Source of the DNA: Patiria miniata
Lineage: Eukaryota; Echinodermata; Asteroidea; Valvatida; Asterinidae
Length of the DNA stretch: 64,000 bases
Reading direction: 5' to 3'
Assembly (NCBI RefSeq): GCF_015706575.1
Contig: NW_024037069.1
Location: forward strand, 37,655,315 to 37,719,314
Numbering within the stretch: the first letter of the stretch is position 1; each line of letters begins with the position of its first letter. Positions 30,430-45,600 of the stretch are shown one piece after another. A program made the position numbers and the translations under genes. The notes under the pieces are model-generated. The model did not search any database. It worked only from the letters and a program-made list of their open reading frames with translations, and was not told where the DNA came from.

Positions 30430-30644
30430 ATGGCGCAGATTACGAGACGCAAGGAGCCTGAGAAGTCTCCAGGAATACATTGGCTATGTCTCGCTCTACT
30501 CTGCACACTACCTTTATGTCTTGCAACGACAGAAGATGATGCCTGTCACGTCTGCGAGTGTGACAGTTTTAAGAAAATTGTAAACTGCAATGGAAAAGGT
30601 CTGAAATCGATGCCAAACGGAATACCACATGACACAACCTTGCT
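30430..30644 (+). CDS. Copy 2 exon 1: signal peptide and LRRNT
   Basis: As copy 1 exon 1 with four residue changes (S25C, S54N, L60M, Q67H, numbering approximate). The cap cysteines are kept. Confidence 0.88.
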
Positions 30645-33600
30645 GTAAGTTAGCTCGTGTGGTTTTAAATCAGTAGTAGGCTTATTTCAGTATAGTACAC
30701 CTGCACCCTATCCATACGTGCAATTGCATATAATAGCCGCGAAAAGTAAGTATCCCTATGAAGTTTGATTTTTTTTCCGAACGAATTTTCAAAGCTGATG
30801 ATGTCGTTGAACGGTTTTCTTTTAATTTAGACTTCAGAGCCAAAAATGTCATTGACAATTAAGAGATTTGTATGTTGCTTCTTCTTGCTTAAGCTGAATT
30901 TAGACTTGGCCCATGTCGCCGGTGTCGCGCCTGCAGCTAGTCTTTGCAGTATGCGTACACGTACACACACTGAAGTGGTACGCGTATTATATGGCACGGT
31001 TGCACTCTGAGCACGACGTTGATGTGCATGGAATGAATTCAGGGCTGGATTTCGAAGGCAGTGTGGATTGTGGATATCGACTTACGTTCGTCTGGACACA
31101 AGCGTCCCTCTCCTAATTCAAAAGCTGAAGTGAAACAAAAATGATAACGTAGCCTGGAGCGATTGGTGTTTTTTCAGTGTCTCGTTATTTTTTTTAGGGT
31201 GCAACCCCTTTAAAGTTAGCAGAATCATTTGAAATTACTCGGAAAATAAATGTAGGCCTACCCACCGATTTAATGACCAAAAAACACTTGCTCAAAGTGA
31301 AGATAGGACCTTTTTTATCATATACCCTGTGAAACTATCCCGCCTAAAATTGTAGTTCAATATAAAAAGTGCCATTCAAGATTGTAATGAATAACAAAAT
31401 ATAACCCTTTTTGGGTAGAAACCAATGAATTTAAAATTGTAATGTGAATATAAATTTAATGTATGCACTAATGCTGCATTCGGCCTACAACTCTTATGTT
31501 TTCTTTCCCAGCTTTTTTCCATAGAAATCTGCAAAGTAATATACTTGTAGTTATCTATATACTTGTATAATTAGCGACTTTTTATCGAAATTTCTTGAAA
31601 ATCCTGTTTTTTTTTCTACACAGAAAGTTCAATAAAAATGAGCTGACAGCACTGAAGACAAATTCATTCCGGAACCATACGTGGCTTGCTATGTTGTAAG
31701 TAGGCTTATTACAAACCGTAAAGTTGTGTCTGCCAATGAACAGCCTAGACCTAGGGTATAGCCTACGTGAAACCTTGTCGCCCCCAGTCCCCCCCCCCCC
31801 CCCCCCCACTGAGATTTAGAGTTTCTAAAAAAATTATCATTGATCTACATGACGTCCCCCATGAAATGTTCCAGCCCCCTCTCCCCCAGCGCCCACCCTC
31901 TCCCCTCCCCCACTGAAAAATTCATGGCTACGCCACTGGTCCCGGTTGACCATGCACACCATGGCTCGAACTGTAGTGTGATCCGGTACACTCGCTGGCC
32001 CCGTTCAGCTGTTGCTTCCCCGTGACTGTAGCGGTCCGCTTCCGCTTCATTCCGGCCGTCTCTGCGAAGCGATAGCTCGTACCGTGCCCACTCGGTTCAG
32101 CTAGAATCTTTGGCTTACTTGGTTCCCCCAGTTAATGTTGTGAGACTCCGTCACCAGTGTTGAAACCAAGGAAAAGCTTGACCAATAAAGTCACTGTGTG
32201 AAAGCTCTGTTTCCCGCCAAATTCGTTATCATAGATAATAATGTTGATTCTAATATAAAGTTAATGAACTAATAAGGAATGCAACAATAATTTCAGGAAT
32301 GAATTGCAGAGCAGCTCCGCAGTGGCGTAGCCAGGATTTTTTCAGTGGTGGGGGGGGGGGCTGGAACATTTTATGGGGGGCGTCATGTAGATCAATGATT
32401 TTTTTTTAGAAACTCCAAATCTCAGTGGGGGGAGGGGGGCGACAAGGTTTCATGGGGAGCTGTCCCCCCCCCCCCCACGTTTCATGGGGAGCTGTCCCCC
32501 CCCACGCCCCCCCCCCCCCCCCACTGAGATTTTGAGTTTTTACGCCACTGCAGGTCATACAGTTAAAGTTTATGTAAACTTGTATGAAAAGTCAAAGAAA
32601 AGTAACTCCCATGATCTATTTGACACCAAGTTTGTGATAACTTGCCGGTGACGTCCTAAATAATTATCCAGACAATATGTTTATTTTGTAACATTTTATG
32701 TTCGTCTGTCGGTCTTCTATGCTGTTATGTTTACTTTTAGGTACCAACATTGGTACTATGTTTAATTAACCTGTTCATTTGTTTAATTAAACTAATAACG
32801 CACATATAGTTGCCAAATATGGCACTGACAAGTTTGAAGTCGGCAATTTCGTCTTTAGAAATCTGGGTACGTCGGGTTACCGTACACACAGTTGTCCTGG
32901 AGACAACAGTACCAAAGTACAAAAAGTCGTACGCAAGAGCTCCCCAGCAAGTATCGCTGACGCCATTATGACTCCAAAATGTCACACTGTGTCACACAGT
33001 GAAATAACTAAACAGCGTCGTTGTATTGTGAACACATAAAAGCATTTAAGTCGCGTTCTTGCACACTTTCTGCAAGGCGACATAGCCATGCATTATGCAA
33101 GTGGATTGTTTACTTTCGTTTTGACGGGGACTTTACTGAATAGAGTCTGGTGACTGTACATATAAATGTCTTTGAATAAAAGTCGAATCGTTCATTCATG
33201 TGCACTTGTTATGCAAAGCAGGGGCAGTGGTTCAAGGATATCTATGCTGACTTGCATAAAGTGTGCAAGAACGCGACTTATATGCTTGTATGTGTTCACA
33301 ATACAACGACGCTGTTTAGTTATTTCACTGTGTGACACAGTGAGAAATTTTGGAATCATAATGGCGTCAGCGATAATTGCTGTGGAGCTCTTGCGTACGA
33401 CTTTCTGTACTTTGGTACTGTTGTCTCCAGGACAATTGTGTGTACAATAACCCGACGTACCCATATTTTTTAAGACGAAATTGCCGACTTCAAACTTGTT
33501 AGTGCCATATTTGGCAACTATATGTGCGTTATTAGTTTAATTAAACAAATGAACGGGTTAATAAAACATAGTACCATTGAAGGTACCTAAAATATGGCGT

Positions 33601-36600
33601 ATGGTGTAAAATGGCATTAAAAATAGAGCCTAAATTAAGCAATGATGGCCGCTATACAAAAAAATGGTCATAAGCCAGTTAGTCCACACGCGTGTATACA
33701 TGGGTATGTAAACACGGGCAATCGCGGACTAGGGACAAAAGGGTTAGGGCACAAACAAAGGGTCCACGATTGATCGATAGTCCACGATTGAAATTCGTGT
33801 ACAAAACCAATGAGAACTGGTGCTAAAAAGTAGGAGTACAAACAAAGGAATGAGGATAAGGGACAATAGGGGGTCCACGATTGCCGGTGTTTACAAAGAT
33901 GGGTGCGTGGTCATCGTTATGGCAGTTCTTTGTGAAAGCAGTGAAATTGTTTTGACTATGTTTCACAGACTTACATGTGCACAAACTGGATTTTGACCGT
34001 TTCTCAAATGGCCGTCGTTTCTGAATTTAAGCGGTATTTTCAATGCCACTTCCACTATATTCCGCCAAAACCTTGTAGTTTAGGAATAACTTAAAACAAT
34101 TTCAATATGTCTCCTCAATTTTGAGAAATCTTCGTCTGGTGAAAAAGTGTAAACTTTTTTGGGGCCATCCTGTACCCTGCGTTGCTATTAATTACCTTGT
34201 ATTCGCTGTGCATGTGTTGCCTATAAATTACCTCATTTACACTGCGTTGCATATAAATGATGTTTACGTTCGTGTTTTAGAGGTGCTAATCATCCCAAAG
34301 TAAGAACTTTTTCACAGAAATGTTTACCCCTAAAAGCGGTAATGCAACTATTTTTTTTGGCGTTGAAATAAAACATAAGAAGAGGTTTTCCTGGCATTTT
34401 CAAACGTTTTCCTTTCCAATTCAACGATTTTTACATTCGAATTCGTCCAGCAAAATCAATTTAGTGCAATTTCAATATTTAATTTCGTCCTTTTTTCATA
34501 CAATTTCGATTTTGGTAGAGGCAAATTCAAACCATGAGCTGACATATTCGTCCAGGAGTATTCGATTTCGTTTCGTCTACGCCGAACCGTGATATTCAGA
34601 AAACTGATGCCACCCAATTTAATCCAAACCTTGTTTACTTTCGTCATACTTCATTGTGACATCTTCAGTAGAAGGCATACAGGCCGCTGATAAGAATAAT
34701 TTTCCACTTTTTTTAGTTTCTTCATAAATTTATTGTTTGTTTCTTTTGCTTTTGTCTTCTTAAAACTGCGTTTGAATCAGTTTTGGGCATACATGTTACA
34801 CAGAGAACGATGGGCTCTCTTAGTTTGTGGCAGTGGCGCACCCAGGATTTGTTTTTTTGGGGGGGGGTTCATAAAAAAATTTTTTTTATAAACTTGTTAA
34901 AAGTTGAATTTTTTCAAACAATTTTGCGCCAAATTTTTGGCCGCAGAAAAAAAAATTGGGGTTTTTTTTAAAGGGCGGCCTATTTTGGTTTTTTTTGAAG
35001 GGCGGCCTATTTTGACGTTGGTGACGCCACTTACACCCCTATTATACTACTCGAACAAAGGCCACATTCATATAACCAAGGCCAAATCGTGGGACAAAAA
35101 AAAATGAAAACTTCTTCGGGGGGGGGGGGGGCTAAAGCACCCCGAGGCCTCCCCCCCCCCGTGTGCACCACTGGTTTGTGGCATTTTCTTCTTTCATTTT
35201 AACACTATGTTTACTGTTTCAAAACATTTAAAATTATGTTAGAAATTATGTTTTGTTGTTCTTGGTCATATATTTATTTGTTTTTCTGGTAACTGCTCTG
35301 ATTTGGGAAAATCTTCTAGTCTGATAACATCATGCGAACGAATGTGCCAAATGGTGTTCATTTCTGGACTCTGATGGGTACTTTGTGTTGTGTGAACATT
35401 TTTAGGAAAAAGGACGAAATTTGATTTGGGGGTCCAAAATTGCCTTTTCTTTTGGTAACTGCTAGGAAAATCATCTTGATCTGATAACATGATGCGAACA
35501 AATGTTCCAAATTGTGCTCGATGACATAATGAAAATACACACACACCAGACTAGTTTACGCATAACACACGTTTTAAATTGATTGACAGACGAATTTAAT
35601 CTCTGAATGCTGTCATTATTTTAGCAATAGCTAAGGCGAATTTGGTCTGTAGCAACGAATACTCTTATTTTACGAAAAACACGTGAAATTCCTCCACGAC
35701 GAATGTGAATATTAAAATTGGTGAATCGGACTGAAAACTGTTTTAAAGTAGCCGAGAAAACTGAAATTGATTCTTTTTATTTTGAAAACAAATCACATTT
35801 ATTGAAGAGCGCCGGAGGCAATTTTAAATTAATCTGTAGTTATGCTGTGCTGAAGATAAAAAAAAAATTACAATTTTTTCAACCAAGTCATAAACCAACT
35901 CAATTTTTTCCTAATAAGAAGTTTAAACTTGTTAAAACGGCATATTCAATGCTTGTTTAATTATCTGGGGAAAATGCGCAATAAGGTGACCTTTTTGTAT
36001 TTTAATCAATGCCAGGTATTTGGCGAACAATCAGATATCTGCCATCGAGTCAGGAGCTTTTAGCGGCCTTACCAGCTTAATCCGCCTGTAAGTTTTTTTT
36101 TATGCAATGTCCAGAAACATTTATGTTGTTACTTGCCGTGCAGTTTTCTATACCAGTCATAAAATCTGTTAAGTATTACGCCCTTTGATGCAAACAGACA
36201 GATAATTACTATTGTGTGTTCACGGGTTACTGCCTGGACTATTTGCAAATTTTCACTCAAAGTCGATTTTTCCTTTTAAATTCAGTTATCGCAAGGGAGA
36301 CTGATGCCCAGAGGTACGAGTTGAAGATGTCCATGAATTTAAAAAAAAAAAAAAAATTCTTAATGTTTTATTCTGTTTGATTCTGACATCTCATATTTTT
36401 GACGCTGCACCAATAGGCTAAAGCTGCTTACAGTTTTCTATAGTTTTCTCATAGTAATGATTGTTGCTTTTGAGATTTAAAAATGCCATTGAATTAAGGC
36501 TACACTGGCAGTTCAGCCGCTGACAATTTGTATACCTAGTCTAGTAAAATGGGGCCAACATAATAAACAATCGACTTAAAGTTCTCAAAGTTATTGAAAA

Positions 36601-39600
36601 ATTTCCTTAGAATGGGGGAGGGGCGTGCCCCGACCCCCTATAGCAGGGGCACGCCTTCATTCAATATCACTCCCCCCCCCCCCCGTCTCAATGCGATTAT
36701 ATGATTATTAGGAACCTCTTGACCTGTTTTCGATTTCCATGCGTAGTACCTAATGTCAACATGATTACTTATTAAACCTTGTAGGGATCTGTCAATGAAT
36801 GGGCTGACGGAGTTGACTCCAGACATGATGAAAGGTGTCGGTGGATCTGTCATTGGGTAAGCCTTAATAAGCCTTACGATGCGAAATTAAAAGCCGAGAG
36901 GTTCGCAAGTCCTCATCTGAGCCGTGAAGATAGTTGGGTCCCCTCCCTAGCCTCTATCAAACCAATGACAAACTTTGAAACACCAGTTGGATAAGTTGGA
37001 TCAGGATTCCAGCCCTACAGGCAGACTGCCGACCAAGGCTAAGTTCTACCTATACCCAGGTTTGTGATCAGTTGCCCCTCTCGTAGGCAGACTGCTACGC
37101 CAAGGCTAACGAGTTCTACATGCCAAAACACCTGGTTTAGGCGACAGGGGCCCGCCTATACCCTCTGTCTTGTAAAAACAGGGTCAGCGCGAGAAGACAG
37201 GATTTGATTAGGAGAGGCTAATGGGGAGACGCTGTGCTATAAATGGGACACTTCAATGAGAATGGAGCTGCTCATTTCACCATTCGATCCCCAGCACATC
37301 ATAAACCCATTTGATGGCCGACTTGATTATGATGATTTCTTAACTTAATGTTATAAGTATGCTCCCCTCAGCGATATCATAACCGAGACAAGGTTTTAGG
37401 GGCTTTATATATACACAATCTTGAAATGTCACTTTCGAAAGGCTGGGGATCTTCTTATATAGTGCAGTGATGGGGAACTGCATACAACAAGTATGCAGTT
37501 CCCGGCAACGTGCATTAACTTGTACATTATGCCCATTTTACGCCCATTCTCACAGTATCACTGTTGAATTGACCGGTAAAGGGTGTCAGGTAGGCCGTAT
37601 TTTAGATATTTCATCATTTTTAAACCAGATGCAGGTTTGGTTAGGAAATTATGTTGATGTTTATTTTAAAAAATGTGGGGGAAATTATTGACGGCCATTG
37701 CCATTGCCATATGATGTGACTGTCAATACCCCTCCCCACCCCAAAACCCCAAACAAACAAACAAACAAACAAACAAACAACCCCAACACCCCAACAAACA
37801 AACAAACAAACAGCCCACACCCCAACAAACAACCAGACAAACAGTGGGGTTGAATGTCCCACGTCCCTTGTACTAACGTTAACATTACACCCTCTTATAA
37901 ACTACAGGGGAAAGAGTAGCTAGCTGGTAGAAGCGTATTACTCAAAAGCCATATAGGAACGAGGTATCTATTACGTTTATTGTCTTATGATTCTATCAGT
38001 CTTTTGGGAAGTATGTGTAATTAAACGGCATATTTTCCTTTTTCTTTTGGGTATTACAGACTTGACTTCAGCGCATCTAATAATAGTATCAGAAGCATCA
38101 GCCCATACACATTTAGTGGAGGTTCCTTCTACATTCGTGTGTAAGTATAGTCGTTATTAAGTTTGTGAGTGCAATGGTACGAAAAATTTCATGAGGTGAC
38201 AGACGAAATGTTCCATTCCACGAGGCGAATTGACCGGTAAAGGGCGTCATTCTCTCTTTAGTCACGTCCAATGGCTACCGGATGACATACCAGCCCATGC
38301 CGCCCTTGTCCACGTACTAGGGGGACTCCAGCCTGACACTGCCTGGAAGAGACCCAGGGGCCGACCTCGCAACACAATGGGTGCGGCAGCTAGAAGTTGA
38401 CCACAAGACACGTGCACAACAGCTGTGGCAGTCTGCATCTTCCTTTTTCTTTAATGATCGCCTGATCTGGGCGACTCAACGTGCCCCATGATGGATTAGG
38501 AGAATGATGATGATGAAACATTGGTTAGCTCATAAATATTTCATTTTCGTCCTGGATGTACGGTATTTGAAATGAAACGCGGTAGCGGTTTTTCTTACAA
38601 ACTTTTCTTTAATGGGAAATAAAAGTATTCAAATGCATGTATTTATTGATTTGATAGAAAAATCTACAACAACGAGTTGTTGGAGATTCCCTCAAGGCTC
38701 TTCTATCGTCCAGGCCAAGAACATCACATACTGACTCTGTAAGTCTGGTAAAAGTTATCTTATTATTATCTTCTAGAGGATGGGGAGAAAAAAAATGGGA
38801 GGTTGGGTTGGCTGGTCGGTTAGTAGTCTTGGCCCAAGATTGATAATGCTCAATGCAGAGCATCGCTGGTGATTGTTGTAGAGTGCCCTCGCACAATTGT
38901 CCATGGCTAGTAAGAGCTGGCAAACTGGTCTAATCGTGTCGTTATAGGGCGCACAATCGATTGGGCGCCCTATAACGACACGATTGCAATCCGCTATCGA
39001 TCACTACCGTCTTCTATCTGGTTAGTGTAATCAATCCTATCACTAACAAAATTGTTGTTTATTGGCAGAGATGCTCATATGAATTATTCTTTTTTACAGG
39101 GATTTCAGTGGAAACAAAATTCAACATGTGGCTGCCGATGCATTACTCGGAGTGAAAGGCGTACAAGAGGTGTAAGTATAATCTTATGTTTTATTTCAAT
39201 ATCAAATAAAATAATGTTGATATGCAATTAAAGGGAAGATACAACATTTGCAAACTTCAAAACACAAAATGATCAAATTATCACAAAATGCCTGACGGGA
39301 TTGTTAAAGAATGACAGTCTAAAGCATCCTATAAAATCGTGGCTCCTGGTGTGCTGACAATTTCAAGAAAACTTTTTTTTTCCAACGCTGGTCGGCCCGG
39401 CGACCAGCTTTGGAGAAAACTGACTGTTTTTGTAAACTGCTCCTAAATGTTCACATTTAGTTTGCCGCACTTTCTTTGCAATTGATTACTCACCTGTGAT
39501 GGGGTACAAGCGTGCTAGACTGATTCTCTGATCTTACCATTCCCCAAAGTCTATAAATTGCTCCGTTTCATCTTAAGTGGGGTCAGGGAACCAGACTACA

Positions 39601-42600
39601 AGAACATGGTTGGTTTTCTCGGACATCTCCGGACCAAAAACGTGAAACAATGTTTGCTATTACATACTAATCCTCCCAGTCCATTTATTTTTGAAAATTG
39701 CAGCAAAAGCAAATGTTGTACATTCCATTTAAAGGTATAAGTATGAAACGTGGGGCATTAGATGATACCGACAAATAAGTGTTCTTCGTTGATACATATT
39801 TTTGAAATGTGGACACAATCCTAAAAATTGATTGACAATCTGTTCACCGTGGAAAGATGGTCACGCCAAGACTTGAAATATAATTGACCTATCGCGGTAG
39901 AATCTCGTCAACGCAGCTTGTGAAATATTGTCAAATATATACATGATTATACAAATGGACGCGGAACGTGCAAAATCTGAGACAAACAAATAACCATAGG
40001 GTTGTCTAAGGGGCGTGGATAATTCGCAAACTGCCGTAGGTCAATTGCCAGTAAAACATTTTTCTTTTCTGATTCTGCTGACTGCATGGAACCTATTAAA
40101 ACAATCAAGATAACGTCTTCTTCTTTTTCTTAGCGGTGAAAACGAATTTTATTTTCGTCTTGAATTTTTCATTTTCTGTACCTTAATATGTGAATTACTG
40201 TTCAGTCAATTTTGAAAAAAAAACACCATAATTCAAATTTTGACTGGTTCACTGCCCAATAGGGTTGTGCATTCATGTACTTTGCTTGTCTGTCATCAGT
40301 GTGTGTCAGTGGTGCAATAAGAAGCTTTGTAGTATCTCGTGAAATTAATGAAATATGCTAAAGTAAAATCTAATTTTGTTTCGTACTAGATTTCTAAGTT
40401 CCAACAACATTGCATCTCTGCCCGAAGACCTGTTTGCCAACGTTACTGTGTTCGGCACCCTGTAAGTTATTGTAGGTTCATTGTATGAACTTCACTCAAA
40501 GATCTTTTTTTTCCTGGTCAAATATTAGCTAAAATGAAAATATAAATGTACTAACAAATCGCATGGTGCGGATCCAGAGAGGGTTTGGGGGTTCAAGCCC
40601 CAACCCCCCAGCTCCGACTCCGTTTTGTTTCTTAACAAATAGATTAAAAATATCATTTTGAATCATCTGAATTATATTCTTTCTTTTTTCACAGAGATCT
40701 GTCTTCAAACGATTTGTCAAGCATCCCGGATGGACTTTTGCGTTTTCAGCGGAAACTTCGAACTCTGTATCTCCACCAAAACTTCATTAGAGTTCTCAGA
40801 AGGGAGATGTTTGTTGGACTTCAGAACTTAAGGACTTTGTAAGTGATATTACAAGTGAAAAAAAACAAGAGTCAATATTTTACCGACAGCACAATTTTTA
40901 AATAATACATATTCTTACCTTTTGTTATATCCTTAGAATATGTTCATAATTACAAATTTAACAACCTTCTAAAGCAACAAGCTTAATATTTGTGAACTAA
41001 AAACATCGATAATATAAGTTCTCCCGGCTATTTTCATTTAAATTCATCAAGTCTAACAATCAATTTCATCCGAGAAACTTTTTGCACGCTTTTACCAAAA
41101 CCAATTTAGTCATTTAATTTCAAAGTTTGGTCACCCTCTTTAAACACTGGGTCGAGAATATTCGTCATTGCAGATCATATTCGTCTAAGCTGTTAGCAGC
41201 ATTCAGACATCGAATGTGTGATATCAATTAATTAAAAACTCTTGTTAAGTAAGTCCGGTTGTTTTCCTCAGTACAATTTGGCTCATTCACGGACCAAGTA
41301 CAGTACTGAACTCAAAGAACAGTTGCCAAAACAGTGTAGTAAAGATTACCAAGATCAACAAAGCAAAATGCTTTAAATAAATAATCGAAAAAAATAAGTG
41401 TCAAAATGAAAGACGGAAATGTCTAAAAACACGAATGGAGACTCTTAAATGTCCTCGTATATGTTATTATAGGTTTCCCAGCTATTTTAACACTTTTATC
41501 ACACAAATTCCCTATATTGATACTTTAATTTCATCCCCGAACATCGCCAAGCTCACTTCTCAATTTGAATTTCAGAAAGCCACCACTAGATTTCATTTAA
41601 GGTTCAGTATAATTTAAATTGTTAGCATTCCGATTCGTCCAAAATCTGTGAAGTTCGTCTCGTGAAGCCATCGGCATTGAATTGACAAAGCAAATTCGTT
41701 TTTTGTCAATCGTTTTCATGTTGTTGTCATTACTTTTCGTCCCTGGTGACTTAAATCGTATACGATGCGCCCAATATTTAGACTTATTTGAAGAATTATG
41801 CGAATTAAAACAATGATAACTCAACATATATTTCCTTATATGTATAAATAAAAGTAGTTTGCTGTAAGGCGTGAATTATTATTGCTGTGTTTCACAATTA
41901 ACATTCGAGTCAAAAATTGACATTTCACAATATGCACCGAAATGACATGGACACTAAGCATTAAGTTCAAAAACCTTCTTAATGTTGTTTTTTGATAGAC
42001 ATACCTTATTTCTGTTGTTTTATTCATATACATATATTAAAGAGCAACATTACGAAGGTGTTTGATCTTAATGCTTAATTTCCATATGCTAAGCAAAGAG
42101 CATATTGTGAAAGTTCAATTTCTGATTTTAATGTTTATTGTAAAAGAAAACTCAAAATTTACCGCTATACTTTCATTTATAATGAAATATTTGTAACAAA
42201 TTCAAATTTTATTAATGCGCAAACATTGCAAGTCCAAAGATTTGGCACATTTTTAATCGTAATGTTTTAAGTCACCAGAGACATTAAAACGAATGACAAA
42301 AAACGAATTTGCTTTTTCAATTCAACGCCGATTGCTTCACGAGACGAATTTCAAAGAATTTGGACGAATCGGAATGCTAAATTAAAGTATCGATATTGGG
42401 AATTCGCGTGATAAAAGTGTTAAAATAGCTGGAAAAACCTTAATTATGGTGCATTAGACGAGATTGATTTCTGAATAACAAAGTTTTGTAAAGACGAGAC
42501 GATATCGAATACTCTGGGACACAAAGTGTTTTAATTTGCTTGAACTAAATTTGAAATTGTCTAACGAAAAGATGAAGTTAAACATTCGAGGTGCACTAAA

Positions 42601-45600
42601 TCGATTATGCTCGACGATTTTGAATAATAGGATCGGTGAATTCAAACGATAAACGTTTAAAAATAGCCGGGAAAACCTATAATGACGTCTCTGTGATGTA
42701 ACTCAAATGTGAATGGAAATATCAAAACCAAACTTGAGCTTTATAAGTTCACTTGCTGTCCATGCATTTTGTTTCCAATAATACCACTACCTAATATCCA
42801 AAATTCAAAGTAGAATGTTATAAACCTAACCTCTTGAAGTTTCAGCTAGGAAGATACCACACGTCTCGAAAAAACAGTGAAAATCATGCAAACCTTGTAA
42901 TCACAAAACGCGATGTCATCATTTCTAACTCTTAATTTCCAAAATCACTCAACTAACTGATCGTTGGAAATTTCCTACATTTCTTGATTTCTTCTAAATG
43001 ACAGCAAGCCCGACGGAATTATTTCACGGGGTGTTTAGTACCAGTACGATCTTTAAATCAAGTAAGCTTTTTGATGATAATTCGGTAGGTTAATTTTGGG
43101 TTAATTTTGCAAATATATATGCCTTTAACAAGTCAAGATTGTGGTATCGATCAAAATGAAGAAGTTTTACTTCTTTTGTTTGCAGAATGATTGCTGACAA
43201 CCCAATAACCGAAATTGATGAGCGAGTGTTTTCTGATACGCAGCTAGTAAACCTGTGAGTAGTCCTAGCAAGGAATTTGGTGATTAAACTCTTCACTTCC
43301 TATAGATAACTTAATGGGACAGTTTGAATAAAAATGCCCCATATACACATCGCTTGGACCCAATTGGTGCAAATATCCACGTGTCCATTTGACCATAAGG
43401 TATATCAACTAGTTTGTGTTCTCGGTTTGGTTTCTTTCAATAGTTACTTGTTCAACGCGGAGTTGCGTTCAATTGGAGCCAGGCCGTTTATGACGAGAGC
43501 CAATTCGCTTCTGCTTGTGTGAGTTCCAATGAAAACGAAGTGCAAAAACAATTCTCTTTATGATTTTGATTACCAAACAGTATTCATTGAACTGTGTATC
43601 CGTTAAAAAATGGGTTTTTATATATAAAAAAAAACCTTTTAAGATTGTTAATCCACATGCTTTCGTCTCAGATCTCTTTACGGTAACGACGTCGAAGTTA
43701 TTGCTGATTCGGTTTGGCAAGATTTAGGACCTCGCTGCAACGTGTGAGTATATACTTTGCATAATTATTGCAGGACATTGAAGTGATTTAACATCGTACT
43801 TATATTTTGCTGTGTCGCAATTTACATGATGAGCAGTTTCATACTTAATTTGAAACTTATTTTCGGATTTCACCTCGAAATATAGCAGCTTTGTTTTTCA
43901 ATTGCTAATTTCCTAGCGGTATAAAAAGTATTCACTTTACATTGAACAAAAGAAATCCACCGACGTTTAGTTATTGGATTCACAAAATTCGATAAGACCC
44001 AGTAATGTGACACGAGAACTCTCTTTTTGCAAATTTTGGTCGGTCGTTCTCATACGTTGTTCTTTTGTTGATTGTTGATGTTGATTGTAGATTGTTGATG
44101 TTGATTGTTGATGTTGATTGCTGATAGTAATGTTGATTGTTGATGTTGATTGTTGATGTTAATGTTGATTGTTGATGTTGATTGTTGATTGTTGATGTTG
44201 ATTGTTGATTGTTGATGTTGATTGTTGATTGTTAATGTTGGTTGTTGATTGTTGATGTTGATTGTTGATGTTGCTGTTGATTGTTGATAGTAATGTTGAT
44301 TGTTGATGTTGACGTTGATTGTTGATGTTAATGTTGATTGTTGATGTTGATTTTGATTGTTGATTAGTGATTGTTGATGTTGCTGTTGATTGTTGATTGT
44401 TGATGTTAATGTTGATTGTTGATTGTTGATTGTTGATGTTGCTGTTGATTGTTGATGTTGATGTTAATTGTTGATTGTTGATGTTGATTGTTGATGTTAA
44501 TGTTGATTGTTGATGTTGCTGATGATTGTTGATGTTGCTGTTGATTGTTGATGTTGATTGTTGATGTTAATGTTGATTGTTCATGTTGATTATCACTTGA
44601 TATGTGACGAAATTTGCGGTGATCGCTTCAAACCTAACATACATGATGAACTTAATGCAGAAAAGACCTGTGCGCGAAAAAAAATGGATGACGTCATCAG
44701 ACCGGAAGTTATAAAGAAAAGACCTTTAAACCTTAAACAATTGCTAAAAAATCAACCGTGAGAGATATAATCAAGATTTGTCTATATATAGCAGAGTAAA
44801 TATAGCTCTGGATACAATGACGTCATCAAGTGTCATATTACAAGCAAATAAATATTTCCATATTTTATCTTTGAAAATCAATATAAAATCAACTGCTACA
44901 AATTTGATTTTGTTTTTTATGGCATTCGATAAAATATTGCAGGGTCTTTATTTTTGGTATTAAGTGCAAAATCACTTGACCCTTCCTTCCGGTCGAAACC
45001 ATATCATCTTCCACTTTTAAATTATTAGGCACTTCCGGTTTTGATCGGAAGGAAGGGTCACGTGATTTTACGCGCACAAGATAAAATGAAGAGCAAAATT
45101 CAAGTTCCGGTCTGTCACGGTTGATTTTATATGGAATTTCAAAGATTAAATTTATTAAACTTTCAAGTGACGTCACGTGACCCATGATGACGTCATAATG
45201 ACGTAATTACAAAAAAAACACATTTTCTGTGGATTGTGCATTCATGCATTGACAATTGAAGTTCATATATGTTTTCATTTTGCCAAACAGTTCTAGAAAC
45301 GAAAGTGTCTTGAATAAAAAAAAAAAAGTAGAATTCTTACAATAACAATAGGTGTTGGGCTTTGACGCCCAACACCTAACAAGAAAAGTGAACTCATAGA
45401 ATAATAGTAGGTGTTGGGCCTAACGAGAACAACCTACACGTTACCATTGTGTTACCGTATCGTTGGTACACATCGTCGATGACACTTCGCCTTAAAGCGA
45501 CATCACCGTCTCTCTGGGCCCGTACCGAAGTACTCCCCGTACGTGGAGTATTTTGGGTAGCGAGTAATTTGGAAAATAAGCATAGTAAACACCAAACAGA

